Below are positions 32,992-42,834 of a DNA stretch of 64,000 bases, one piece after another. The stretch is from an uncultured Pelagibacteraceae bacterium (GTDB taxonomy: Bacteria; Pseudomonadota; Alphaproteobacteria; Pelagibacterales; Pelagibacteraceae). The notes below the pieces were generated by a model. It searched no databases, was not told where the DNA came from, and saw only the letters and a program-made list of their open reading frames with translations. Made by a program: the position numbers and the translations under genes. The stretch covers positions 1 to 64,000 of the forward strand of contig CABZEY010000005.1 in assembly GCA_902524955.1 (NCBI GenBank), written 5' to 3'. Positions within the stretch are counted from its first letter, which is position 1. Each line of letters begins with the position of its first letter.

Positions 32992-35784
32992 ATGGCGAAA
33001 GAAAAACACTTATTTTTAATAGACGGTTCTGGTTATATCTTCAGAGCGTACTATGCTTTACCTCCATTAACTAGAAAAAGTGATGGTCTACCGGTTGGAG
33101 CTGTAAGTGGATTCTGTAATATGCTGTATAGTTTTTTAGAAAAAGCTAAAGTTGGAAATTCAATTGATACCCCAACCCATCTAGCAGTCATATTCGATAG
33201 TGCTAGGAAAAATTTTAGAAATGAAATTTATAAAGAATATAAAGGAAATAGAAGCGATGCCCCTGATGATCTGATACCTCAATTTGATTATATTAGAAAA
33301 GCAGTAAGAGCTTTTAATTTACCATCTATTGAACTTATAAATTACGAAGCAGATGATTTAATAGCAACTTATAAGGTCGAGGCGAGAAAAAAGAAAATTA
33401 AAGTCACAATAGTCTCTTCGGACAAGGACTTAATGCAATTGGTCGATAATGATACGTTCATGCTAGACACAATGAAAGATAGACTTATAGGAATTGAGCA
33501 AGTTAAAGAAAAATTTGGAGTTCCACCAGAAAAAGTAATTGATGTACAATCATTAGCAGGTGATTCTGTTGATAATATTCCAGGAGTGCCTGGTATTGGA
33601 ATAAAAACTGCAGCAGAATTAATTAATAATTTTGGTTCATTAGATGAGCTTTTAAAAAAAGCCAAAACTATTAAACAACCCAAAAGAAGGCAAACACTAT
33701 TAGAAAATAAAGATAATGCATTGATTAGTAGAAAACTTGTGACTTTAAATCAAAATGTTCCATTAAAAGAAAAAATTGACGATTTTGTCTTAAAACCTTT
33801 AGATAAAGTAAAGATTTTTGATTTTCTTGATGAAATGGAATTTTCAAAGTTAAAAAAAAGAATTGAGCAAAATTATGGAAAATCAACATCTCTTAAGGAT
33901 ACTGAGAAAAAATATGAACCAAACGGTACCAAAAAAGAAATTAAAAAAATTGATCAAGGAGGAGGATTTCAAACAATTTTTGAAATTAAAGATATTCAAA
34001 AAGTTTTAGATCTTGCTGATAATCAAGGTTACTTTGCAATAGATACTGAAACAAACTCCCTTAATGCTCAAGTCGCTGAGTTAGTTGGCGTCTCTATTGC
34101 AGTGAAAGAAAATGAAGCATTTTATATTCCTGTAGGACATAAAAATATTAAAGATAAAAATTTGGCCAAACAAATTGGATTAAAAAAATTAATAAATGTT
34201 CTCAAGCCATATCTTGAGGATGAGACAATAAAAAAAGTTGGGCAAAATATTAAATATGATTTAAAAATTTTCTTAAACTATGGAATCGAACTTAAAAATT
34301 TTGATGATACAATGCTTTTATCTTATGTATTAGATGCGGGTATAAATAGACACAATCTTGATTTGTTGGCAAAGATTCACCTAGATCACAGTAATATAAA
34401 ATATAAAGATATAGTTGGAACAGGTAAATCCGAGATCACTTTTGATCAAGTTCTAATAGATAATGCATATCAATACGCATGTGAGGATGCTGATATTACT
34501 TTAAAACTTTATAACTTATTTAAAGATAGAATAGTAACTGAAAAATGTTTCCATGTTTATGAAAATTTAGAGATACCGCTTGTTAATGTACTAGTAAGAA
34601 TGGAAAAAAAAGGAATTAAAATAGATGAGAAAATTCTAAAAAAATTATCAGATTCATTTGAAAAAGATCTCAAAGTCCTTGAAAAAAAAATATACAAAAT
34701 TTCTGGGCAAAAATTTAATATTGCTTCCACAAAACAACTTGGAGATATTTTATACGAGAAACTAAAAATTTCAGGAACTAAAAAAACAAAAAAAGGAAAT
34801 TTTGCAACAAATGTAAATGTGTTAGAGGATCTAGCAAGTAAAGGCAATGAGTTTCCGAAGCTGGTTTTGGAATGGAGGCAGAAATCAAAATTAAAGAATA
34901 CGTATACAGACTCGCTACCAGAGTATATTGATAATAAATCGAAAAGAATTCATACTTCATTCTTATTAGCAGCAACAAATACTGGTCGACTAGCCTCTGC
35001 AGACCCCAATTTACAAAACATTCCAATTAAATCTAATGAAGGGAAAGAAATCAGGTCAGCTTTTATCTCTGAAAAAGGTAAGTCAATTATTTCTGCTGAT
35101 TACAGTCAAATTGAAATGAGAGTTTTGGCGCACGTGGCAGATGTTAAAGAATTAAAGAAAGCTTTTTCTAATAATGAAGATATTCATAATATAACAGCCT
35201 CCCAAATATTTAATTGTGATATTAAAAAGATTTCTGAAGATATGAGAAGAAAAGCAAAAGCAATTAATTTTGGAATTATATATGGTATTTCGTCTTATGG
35301 TCTCGCTAAACAAATTTCAGTTAGTAATACTGAAGCGGAGCAGTTTTTATTCTCCTATTTCAAAAAATTTCCTGAAATAAAAGAATATATGCAAGGCACT
35401 TTGAAATTTTGCAGAAAAAATGGGTTTGTTAAAACAATGTTTGGTAGAAAATGTCATTTCCAAAATATAAATGATAAAAATCATACTCTTAAATCATTTC
35501 AAGAAAGAGCTGCTATAAATGCACCAATTCAAGGAGCCGCAGCTGATATAATTAGATTTGCTATGATTAATATTGATAAAAAAATTAGAGAGAAAAAATT
35601 AGACACTGTCCTGTTGGTGCAAATTCATGATGAGTTGTTATTTGAGTCTAAAGATACTGTTATAAAGAAGGAAATGGTAAAAATTAAAAGAGAGATGGAA
35701 AACGCTATTGATGAAGATTATAATTTTTCTGTTCCTTTGATAGTTGACGCAAATAGTGCTAAAAATTGGAACGACGCACATTAA
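32992..35784 (+). CDS. polA: DNA polymerase I
   Basis: 5'-3' exonuclease (LFLIDGSGYIFRAYYALPP), 3'-5' exonuclease (YFAIDTETNSL), polymerase (SADYSQIEMRVLAH, RRKAKAINFGIIYGIS, QIHDELLFE). Confidence 0.97.
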   Translation: MAKEKHLFLIDGSGYIFRAYYALPPLTRKSDGLPVGAVSGFCNMLYSFLEKAKVGNSIDTPTHLAVIFDSARKNFRNEIYKEYKGNRSDAPDDLIPQFDYIRKAVRAFNLPSIELINYEADDLIATYKVEARKKKIKVTIVSSDKDLMQLVDNDTFMLDTMKDRLIGIEQVKEKFGVPPEKVIDVQSLAGDSVDNIPGVPGIGIKTAAELINNFGSLDELLKKAKTIKQPKRRQTLLENKDNALISRKLVTLNQNVPLKEKIDDFVLKPLDKVKIFDFLDEMEFSKLKKRIEQNYGKSTSLKDTEKKYEPNGTKKEIKKIDQGGGFQTIFEIKDIQKVLDLADNQGYFAIDTETNSLNAQVAELVGVSIAVKENEAFYIPVGHKNIKDKNLAKQIGLKKLINVLKPYLEDETIKKVGQNIKYDLKIFLNYGIELKNFDDTMLLSYVLDAGINRHNLDLLAKIHLDHSNIKYKDIVGTGKSEITFDQVLIDNAYQYACEDADITLKLYNLFKDRIVTEKCFHVYENLEIPLVNVLVRMEKKGIKIDEKILKKLSDSFEKDLKVLEKKIYKISGQKFNIASTKQLGDILYEKLKISGTKKTKKGNFATNVNVLEDLASKGNEFPKLVLEWRQKSKLKNTYTDSLPEYIDNKSKRIHTSFLLAATNTGRLASADPNLQNIPIKSNEGKEIRSAFISEKGKSIISADYSQIEMRVLAHVADVKELKKAFSNNEDIHNITASQIFNCDIKKISEDMRRKAKAINFGIIYGISSYGLAKQISVSNTEAEQFLFSYFKKFPEIKEYMQGTLKFCRKNGFVKTMFGRKCHFQNINDKNHTLKSFQERAAINAPIQGAAADIIRFAMINIDKKIREKKLDTVLLVQIHDELLFESKDTVIKKEMVKIKREMENAIDEDYNFSVPLIVDANSAKNWNDAH

Positions 35785-35791
35785 TAATTTA

Positions 35792-35812
35792 GTCTAATTT
35801 TAGACGTTTTTT
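35792..35812 (+). terminator. Weak intrinsic terminator after polA
   Basis: GTCTA-ATTT-TAGAC hairpin followed by GTTTTTT, between polA and the next regulator gene. Confidence 0.35.
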
Positions 35813-35829
35813 GATAATATAGACTCGAT

Positions 35830-36531
35830 ATGACAAAAATAATTGCACTAGTTGATGACGATAGGAATATTCTCACGAGTGTATCTATTGCATTAGAAAA
35901 TGAAGGATACAAAGTACAAACTTATGTCGATGGAGAGAGTGCGTATATAGGTATTACAAGAACCCCGCCTGATTTAGCAATAATTGATATTAAGATGCCA
36001 AGAATGAATGGTGAGGAACTTTTAAAAAAACTTAGAAAAAAAACGAATATGCCAGTAATTTTTTTAACATCAAAAGATGAAGAAGTTGATGAATTGCTAG
36101 GATTAAAACTAGGCGCAGATGATTACGTAAAAAAATCAGGAGGCTTCTCAATTAATGTTCTAATTGAAAGAGTTAAAGTTCAATTTAGGAAAAAAGATCA
36201 AGTTACGCCTGATAGTAAAAATATTATCAAGCAAGGAAAGTTAATGCTCGACCCTGAACAACTCGAGTGCACTTGGAATGATCAGAATTTACCTGATAAA
36301 TTAACAACTACTGAATTTCAAATAGTTTACGAACTAGCCAAAAGACCGGGCGTAATCAAGGAAAGATCTCACTTAATGACAATAGCATATAAAGAAAATA
36401 ACGATATTGAAGATCGAACTATAGATAGCCATGTTAAAAGGATAAGAAAAAAATTTAAAAAGGTAGATAAAGAATTTTCAGCTATTGAAACACGTTATGG
36501 CAGTGGTTATCGTTGGAATGCCAGTCCATAA
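35830..36531 (+). CDS. chvI: OmpR-family response regulator, ChvI-like
   Basis: Receiver IALVDDDRNILTSVSIALENEGY plus winged helix RTIDSHVKRIRKKFK, ETRYGSGYRWN; followed by a ChvG-like kinase. Confidence 0.85.
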   Translation: MTKIIALVDDDRNILTSVSIALENEGYKVQTYVDGESAYIGITRTPPDLAIIDIKMPRMNGEELLKKLRKKTNMPVIFLTSKDEEVDELLGLKLGADDYVKKSGGFSINVLIERVKVQFRKKDQVTPDSKNIIKQGKLMLDPEQLECTWNDQNLPDKLTTTEFQIVYELAKRPGVIKERSHLMTIAYKENNDIEDRTIDSHVKRIRKKFKKVDKEFSAIETRYGSGYRWNASP

Positions 36532-38063
36532 TGATTACAAATTTATTATCTACAAAATCATTACTAAGACAATTTTTAGCATTTAATTTATTTGTATTTT
36601 TAATTTTAGGTTTTTTTACTTTTTTATATTTGTTGGCAATAGAACCTGAATTAATCAATAAGAAAAGCAAAAAACATCAAAATATAATTGAAAATATAAA
36701 ACTCAATTTAACAAATCAAAAAATAAAATTAGATGCTAACAACTTAGAAAATTATCTATATAGGTCAAATTTTATTTTAGATGAAGTTGACCAAATCAGA
36801 TTTTTTAATATTAATAAAGAAATTATAGCTGATAGCTCAGTAATTGATATAAATAAAAGATCACTTTTTACTACTGAAAGAATAGAAACTCTTGGTATTA
36901 ATGAAACGTTAAATCAAAACCAAAACGAGACAATCAAAAATAATGTTACGAAGAATGCCTTGATATTTTTAAAAGATATTAATTCAAAATTAAATCAAAA
37001 ATTTTATATATCTTCTGAATTTAAAAATAATAATTTAATTATTCATACAAGTTCAGTAATAAACTTTGCAAAAGATAATGTGATAATAACTATAAGTGAA
37101 ATTTCAAATGAGATTAGTATTGCGGTTCAAGAAAGAAAAAACTTTGTACTACGTTCAGTATTAATTGCTGCGATAGTAATAATGATATTTTCTCTATTTT
37201 TAAACAACTACATAATAAAACCAATTAGATCCTTAAATTTTTTTGCTAAACAAATTTCTTACGATAATCCAAAAAGTATTAGTAAGCTTGGTATTGAGTT
37301 TAGTAAAAGAGACGATGAGATTGGTAATTTGTCAAATTCATTGAGTGATATGACAAATAAACTTTATCAAAGAATTGAGTTAGCTGAAAGATTTGCCTCA
37401 GATCTATCACATGAAATACGAAATCCGCTCGCTTCGTTAAAAGGAGCTTCTGATTTATTAAATTTAACAAAAGACGAAAAACAAAAAGTTAAACTTTTGA
37501 AGGTTTTATCGAATGATGTTGAGAGAATTGAAAGATTAATCACAGATTACTCCCAAGTTCTTAAAGATGAAGCATCTCAATCAAGAGCAGTCGCAAAAAA
37601 CTTTGATCTCGTAAATCTCATTGAAAGTATTATAGAAGATTTTAATTTAGATACTATAAATCAAAAAAAAAATATTAAGTTTAATTTTGTTAACCAAAAC
37701 AAAATTAATAAAGCTTTAATATTTGGAATTGAAAGTCGTATAGAGCAAGTAATTGCAAATCTACTAGATAATTCTGCATCATTTAGCCCAACAGACTCTA
37801 TAATTACAATAGATTTATACTTTGATAAAAATAATTATAAAATTTCAATTAAAGATCAAGGGCCTGGCTTTGATGAAAATAATTTAGATAAAGTATTTGA
37901 AAGGTTTTATAGTGATCGACCAGATGATCAAGAAGGATCACACTCAGGCTTAGGTCTTAATATTGTAAAAAATATTATAGATTCTCATAAGGGTTTCATA
38001 AAGTTATACAATAAATTAAATGGTGAAGGTGCCGTCGTTGATATCACTTTACCAGCAGCATAA
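36531..38063 (+). CDS. chvG: Sensor histidine kinase, ChvG-like
   Basis: Two TM segments, HAMP, H-box DLSHEIRNPLASLKGASDLL, HATPase DQGPGFDENNLDKVFERFYSDRP. ATG at 36531 overlaps the chvI stop. Confidence 0.85.
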   Translation: MITNLLSTKSLLRQFLAFNLFVFLILGFFTFLYLLAIEPELINKKSKKHQNIIENIKLNLTNQKIKLDANNLENYLYRSNFILDEVDQIRFFNINKEIIADSSVIDINKRSLFTTERIETLGINETLNQNQNETIKNNVTKNALIFLKDINSKLNQKFYISSEFKNNNLIIHTSSVINFAKDNVIITISEISNEISIAVQERKNFVLRSVLIAAIVIMIFSLFLNNYIIKPIRSLNFFAKQISYDNPKSISKLGIEFSKRDDEIGNLSNSLSDMTNKLYQRIELAERFASDLSHEIRNPLASLKGASDLLNLTKDEKQKVKLLKVLSNDVERIERLITDYSQVLKDEASQSRAVAKNFDLVNLIESIIEDFNLDTINQKKNIKFNFVNQNKINKALIFGIESRIEQVIANLLDNSASFSPTDSIITIDLYFDKNNYKISIKDQGPGFDENNLDKVFERFYSDRPDDQEGSHSGLGLNIVKNIIDSHKGFIKLYNKLNGEGAVVDITLPAA

Positions 38064-38106
38064 TTTCAATTGATTATATTGTTTAATACTGCTACTTGGA
38101 GCAATA

Positions 38107-39393
38107 ATGGAAGATTATAAAGTAAAAGACATTAATGAAGCAGATTATGGAGACAAGGAAATTTCTTTAGCTGAAACTGAAATGCCTGGATTAATGGCAA
38201 TCAGAGAGGAATACAAAGGTTCTAAACCGTTAAATGGTGCAAATATAGTTGGATGTCTACATATGACAATTCAAACCGCAGTATTGATAGAAACGCTTAA
38301 ACATCTTGGCGCAAGTGTAAGGTGGTCCTCTTGTAATATCTTTTCTACACAAGACCATGCAGCCGCTGCAATTGCTAGGAAAGGAATACCTGTTTTTGCT
38401 TGGAAAGGTGAAACCGAGGAAGAATATTGGTGGTGTATAAGGCAAACTATTGAGGGTAATAAGAATTGGAAACCAAACATGATTTTAGATGATGGCGGTG
38501 ATCTTACAGCCATAATGCATAAAGATTATAAAGAATTAATTAAAGATATTAGAGGTGTTTCCGAGGAAACAACTACAGGAGTTAAAGAGTTAAAAAAAAT
38601 GGAAAAAGAAGGTTCTTTAATGGTGCCAGCATTTAATGTAAACGACTCAGTCACAAAATCTAAATTTGATAATCTATATGGGTGTAGAGAAAGTCTGGTA
38701 GATTCAATTAGAAGGGCTACAGATGTTATGATGTCTGGAAAAGTTGCAATAGTAGCGGGATTTGGTGATGTTGGAAAGGGGAGTGCTGCATCACTTAGAC
38801 AAGCAGGTGCACGTGTCATGGTGACAGAAACCGATCCAATATGTGCATTACAGGCATCTATGGAGGGTTACGAAGTTGTACTCATGGACGACATGATCGG
38901 AAAGGCAGATATAGTAGTAACCGCAACTGGTAACAAAGATATTGTAACAGCTGATCACATGAGAAAAATGAAGGATAGATCAATATTATGTAACATTGGA
39001 CATTTTGATAATGAAATTCAAGTTGATGCATTAAGAAATTACAAATGGAACGAGGTTAAACCACAAGTGCATGAAATTGAATTCCCTGATAAAAAAAGAA
39101 TAATTTTACTAGCAGAGGGAAGATTGGTAAACCTAGGCTGTGCAACTGGCCACCCTAGCTTTGTGATGAGTGCATCATTTACAAATCAAGTTATGGCTCA
39201 AATAGAATTGTGGAATAATTCAAAAAAATATGAAAAAAAAGTTTACGTACTACCAAAGCATTTAGATGAGAAAGTTGCAGAATTACATTTAGCTAAAGTA
39301 GGTGCCAAATTAACAAAGCTTTCAAATGATCAAGCAGATTATATTGGTGTTTCACCGCAAGGCCCATTCAAAGGTGACGCTTATAGATATTAG
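38107..39393 (+). CDS. ahcY: Adenosylhomocysteinase
   Basis: [58 protein letters not shown]-terminal [10 protein letters not shown]. Confidence 0.97.
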   Translation: MEDYKVKDINEADYGDKEISLAETEMPGLMAIREEYKGSKPLNGANIVGCLHMTIQTAVLIETLKHLGASVRWSSCNIFSTQDHAAAAIARKGIPVFAWKGETEEEYWWCIRQTIEGNKNWKPNMILDDGGDLTAIMHKDYKELIKDIRGVSEETTTGVKELKKMEKEGSLMVPAFNVNDSVTKSKFDNLYGCRESLVDSIRRATDVMMSGKVAIVAGFGDVGKGSAASLRQAGARVMVTETDPICALQASMEGYEVVLMDDMIGKADIVVTATGNKDIVTADHMRKMKDRSILCNIGHFDNEIQVDALRNYKWNEVKPQVHEIEFPDKKRIILLAEGRLVNLGCATGHPSFVMSASFTNQVMAQIELWNNSKKYEKKVYVLPKHLDEKVAELHLAKVGAKLTKLSNDQADYIGVSPQGPFKGDAYRY

Positions 39394-39396
39394 AGT

Positions 39397-39834
39397 ATGA
39401 AATATACTCTTAGTGAGTTAACGATATTAATAAACAAAATTTCAAATAAATTAAAAATCGGTAATGTGATTTATCTCAGAGGAGAGTTAGGATCAGGTAA
39501 AACCGCAATTACTAAAATTCTTATTCAAAACTTATTTAAAAAATATAAAAAAAAAATACCAATAGTTACAAGTCCTACATTCAACATCGTTCAATATTAT
39601 TTAGTAAACAAAAAGATGATTATTGCTCATTATGATTTATATCGATTAAAAAAAAGTAGTGATATAAACAACATTGGTCTTTATGACCTTGAGGACAAAA
39701 TGATTAGTATTATTGAATGGCCAGAATTAATAAAAAAGAAACACAAAAATCGTATAGAAATTAAATTGAGTTATACAAATAATGATAATGAAAGAAATGT
39801 CTCGATTAAATATTTTGGATCAATTAAAAGATAA
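39397..39834 (+). CDS. tsaE: tRNA threonylcarbamoyladenosine biosynthesis ATPase TsaE
   Basis: YLRGELGSGKTAITK Walker A, SPTFNIVQYY, HYDLYRL. Confidence 0.92.
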   Translation: MKYTLSELTILINKISNKLKIGNVIYLRGELGSGKTAITKILIQNLFKKYKKKIPIVTSPTFNIVQYYLVNKKMIIAHYDLYRLKKSSDINNIGLYDLEDKMISIIEWPELIKKKHKNRIEIKLSYTNNDNERNVSIKYFGSIKR

Positions 39835-40741
39835 AATTTATCTAATAGCTGGTGATGCATCACCAAGAAAGTTTTACCGATTTAAAAGTAAAAAACAATT
39901 GCTTGTTTATTGTTCAAAAGATAAGAAAAATAATTTAGTAAATTACTCCCAAATTAACAATTATTTAAATTCAAATAAAATAAAAGCTCCCTTTACAATT
40001 AAAAAAAATATCAAGAAAAATTATATTATAATTGAAGATTTTGGTGACAATTCAATTAAAAAAATAATTCAGAAAAAAAAAAATAAATTTTTGTACTTTA
40101 AAAAAATTATTAATGAACTTGTTAAATTACAAAAAATTAAACCAAATAAAACTTTACCTAATTATTCAAAAAAATTATTTATTAATGAATTAGATTTGTT
40201 TTACCAGTGGTATCTCCCAGAGTTTTTTAGTCTTGAAAAGATTAAAAAAATAAAAAAAAAAATAAACTTAATTTTAATTAAGGACATTAAGCAAACCTTA
40301 AAGTTTAATAAAGTTTTCGTACATAGAGATTTTCACATTGAAAACTTAATACTAAGCAAAGGAAAGATCTGTTTGATCGATAATCAAGATGCAGTTATTG
40401 GACACCCAGTATATGATTTAATGTCATTAATTGATGATGTAAGAATAAATTTAAAGAAAAAAGATCAAGATAAAATTTATAATTATTATGTTGCAAAGAA
40501 CAAAAAAATATCAAAAGAATTTAATTTTCATTTTCATGTACTGTCGATACAAAGATTATTAAAAATTTTAGGTATTTTCTTAAGGTTATATAGAAGAGAT
40601 AAGAAGAAAAAATATTTAAAGTATCTTACTAGGACTTGGAAGCTTGTGATGTTACGTTTAAATCATGAAAAATTAAAGGATTTAAACGACCTTTTTAATA
40701 AATATTTTACCAAAGATATACGAAAGAAAAAATGGATTTAA
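39782..40741 (+). CDS. amgK: AmgK-like aminoglycoside-phosphotransferase-family sugar kinase
   Basis: GDASPRKFYRF, FVHRDFHIENLILSKGKICLIDNQDAVIGHPVYDLMSLIDD; between tsaE and a MurU-like gene. Start may be slightly downstream. Confidence 0.8.
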   Translation: MIMKEMSRLNILDQLKDKIYLIAGDASPRKFYRFKSKKQLLVYCSKDKKNNLVNYSQINNYLNSNKIKAPFTIKKNIKKNYIIIEDFGDNSIKKIIQKKKNKFLYFKKIINELVKLQKIKPNKTLPNYSKKLFINELDLFYQWYLPEFFSLEKIKKIKKKINLILIKDIKQTLKFNKVFVHRDFHIENLILSKGKICLIDNQDAVIGHPVYDLMSLIDDVRINLKKKDQDKIYNYYVAKNKKISKEFNFHFHVLSIQRLLKILGIFLRLYRRDKKKKYLKYLTRTWKLVMLRLNHEKLKDLNDLFNKYFTKDIRKKKWI

Positions 40742-41418
40742 AAAAAGCAATTATTCTGTGTGCAGGTTATGGTAAGAGAGTACTACCGTTAACAAAAACT
40801 ACCCCCAAACCATTATTAAAAATTAATGAAGTTCCTCTTATTGAATACTCTATAAAAATATTAGCTGAACTTGGTGTAAAAGAAATAGCTATAAATGTAC
40901 ATCATCTAAAAGATAAAATTATAGATTATTTAAAAAGTAATTATCCTCAGATAAAAATTTTTACAGAAGAAATTATTTTAGATACAGGTGGGGCATTGGT
41001 TAATGCAAAAAGCTTTTTATCGGATGATTATTTTATCGTTTTAAATTCAGATACGGTTTGGCAAAAAAATTATATTCCATACATGAAGTCTTTAATTCAT
41101 AAAACGATTTATAATAATTTTTACGCTGGATTGCTTTTATCACGTAAAGAAAAAAGTTTTGATAATAATTTAAAACCAGATTTTTCACTAAATGGTGATA
41201 TTTTAATAAATAAAAAACATCACATATATACTGGTTTTCAAATTATGAATTCTGAATTATTGCAAAAGAGAAAATCAGAACCATTCTCTGTTAAAAAAAT
41301 TTGGGATGATTTAATAATTGATAAGAAAATTACAGGGGTGTTATTCGAAGACACTTTTTATCATACTACAGATCTTAAAATTTATAACAAATTAAAAATA
41401 AAAAATATTATTTTTTAA
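40732..41418 (+). CDS. murU: MurU-like nucleotidyltransferase
   Basis: AIILCAGYGKRVLPLTKTTPKPLLKINEVPLIEY, LNSDTVW; overlaps the amgK-like gene. Confidence 0.82.
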   Translation: MDLKKAIILCAGYGKRVLPLTKTTPKPLLKINEVPLIEYSIKILAELGVKEIAINVHHLKDKIIDYLKSNYPQIKIFTEEIILDTGGALVNAKSFLSDDYFIVLNSDTVWQKNYIPYMKSLIHKTIYNNFYAGLLLSRKEKSFDNNLKPDFSLNGDILINKKHHIYTGFQIMNSELLQKRKSEPFSVKKIWDDLIIDKKITGVLFEDTFYHTTDLKIYNKLKIKNIIF

Positions 41419-42130
41419 CAAAAAATTCTTTTGCACGTGTTTTATCTAAATATTTATAATTTCTTAATTGCAGATCTTTTTCAAATTGAATATGGATCGG
41501 ATTACCTGTTGGTATTTCTAACTTTACAATCATATCATTAGAAATTTCGAATATTTTTTTACAAAGTGCCCGTAAACTATTTCCATGAGCAGAAATTAAA
41601 ATATTTTCTGATTTTTTTAATAATGGCTCGATGTTTTTATTATAGTATGGAACTGTACGATTATAAGTATCTTTTAATGACTCTGAGTCAGGTATTAACT
41701 TAGGGTCGATATTACTATATAATTTAGAATTCACAGGATGTTCTGGGTCATCTCTACTTTGTGGCGGTGGAGGAGTATCATAGCTCCTTCTCCAAATCAT
41801 AACTTGTTCTTTACCGTGTTTTTTTGCGGTTTCATCCTTATTTAAACCTTGTAAACCTCCGTAATGCCTTTCATTTAACTGCCACGCTTTTGTGATATTT
41901 AGATTTTTAATATCAGACGTTTTAAGAATGGTATCAAAAGTTTTTATTGCTCGTGTTTGATATGAAGTAAAACCGTAATTAAATTTAAGTCCTAAATTTT
42001 TAATTAATAACCCAGCTTTTTGAGCTTCTCTGAGTCCTTTGTCTGTTAATTCGGCGTCATACCAACCAGTAAATCTATTTTCTAAGTTCCATTGACTTTG
42101 ACCATGTCTTACAAGAATTAAATTTATCAT
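41408..42130 (-). CDS. gpmA: 2,3-bisphosphoglycerate-dependent phosphoglycerate mutase
   Basis: LILVRHGQSQWNLENRFTGWYDAELTDKG, ERHYGGLQGLNK, SAHGNSLRALCK. Confidence 0.95.
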   Translation of the reverse strand: MINLILVRHGQSQWNLENRFTGWYDAELTDKGLREAQKAGLLIKNLGLKFNYGFTSYQTRAIKTFDTILKTSDIKNLNITKAWQLNERHYGGLQGLNKDETAKKHGKEQVMIWRRSYDTPPPPQSRDDPEHPVNSKLYSNIDPKLIPDSESLKDTYNRTVPYYNKNIEPLLKKSENILISAHGNSLRALCKKIFEISNDMIVKLEIPTGNPIHIQFEKDLQLRNYKYLDKTRAKEFFVKK

Positions 42131-42160
42131 AAAATTTAATTAATATGATAGTTAGTCATT

Positions 42161-42475
42161 ATGAGCAATTATAAACTTTTATATATTACATGTGGATCAA
42201 AAATTGAGGCCGTTAATCTAGGAAAGTTATTAGTAAAAAACAAACTTACTGCTTGTACCAATATAGTTTCTAATATTAAATCAATTTTTAATTGGAAACA
42301 TAAAGTTACTCAGTCTCAAGAAGTGATATTAATTGGCAAAACACAAAAAAAAAATGTTTCTAAAATAATTAAACTTATCGAAAGAAAACACTCTTATAAA
42401 TGTCCTTGTGTTCTTTTTTTTGATATTGAGAAAGGAAGCAAAAAATTTTTATCGTGGATCAAAAAAAATTCATAA
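42161..42475 (+). CDS. cutA: Divalent cation tolerance protein CutA
   Basis: LYITCGSKIEAVNLGKLLVKNKLTACTNIV..S.F.W..., about 104 aa. Confidence 0.88.
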   Translation: MSNYKLLYITCGSKIEAVNLGKLLVKNKLTACTNIVSNIKSIFNWKHKVTQSQEVILIGKTQKKNVSKIIKLIERKHSYKCPCVLFFDIEKGSKKFLSWIKKNS

Positions 42476-42834
42476 TTTTTTATAAATTAAGCTTTTATTT
42501 ATGGTTATCATTTATTTTTTTGGTATCTGTTTATCCTGGAAATTTAATTAATTTAGTTTTAATTGGAGACCCAACAACATATCCTGGTGGAGATAAAGTT
42601 AGTCACTTTCTGACTTACTTTGTTTTAGGAGTTTTATTTAATTTATCTTTTAAAAAAAATAGTTTTTTTAAAATTATGATAGGTTTTTTAATTTTGTTTT
42701 CTATCATAATGGAATTACTTCATACGGTAATTCCAAACCGTTTTTATGAAAATTTTGACTTATTAATGAATTTTTTGGGTTTAGTCATTGGAATTTATAT
42801 TATAAACATAAATCAATTATTTAGTAGATCCTAA
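42454..42834 (+). CDS. VanZ-like membrane protein
   Basis: 126 aa, multi-TM, GGDKVSHFLTYFVLGVLFNL...FDLLMNFLGLVIG pattern. Confidence 0.7.
   Translation: MDQKKFIIFYKLSFYLWLSFIFLVSVYPGNLINLVLIGDPTTYPGGDKVSHFLTYFVLGVLFNLSFKKNSFFKIMIGFLILFSIIMELLHTVIPNRFYENFDLLMNFLGLVIGIYIININQLFSRS

Noticed and set aside
38064-38106. Possible SAH or SAM riboswitch before ahcY
   Set aside because: The gap is only 43 nt and shows just a weak GCT/AGC hairpin; too short and no recognisable core.
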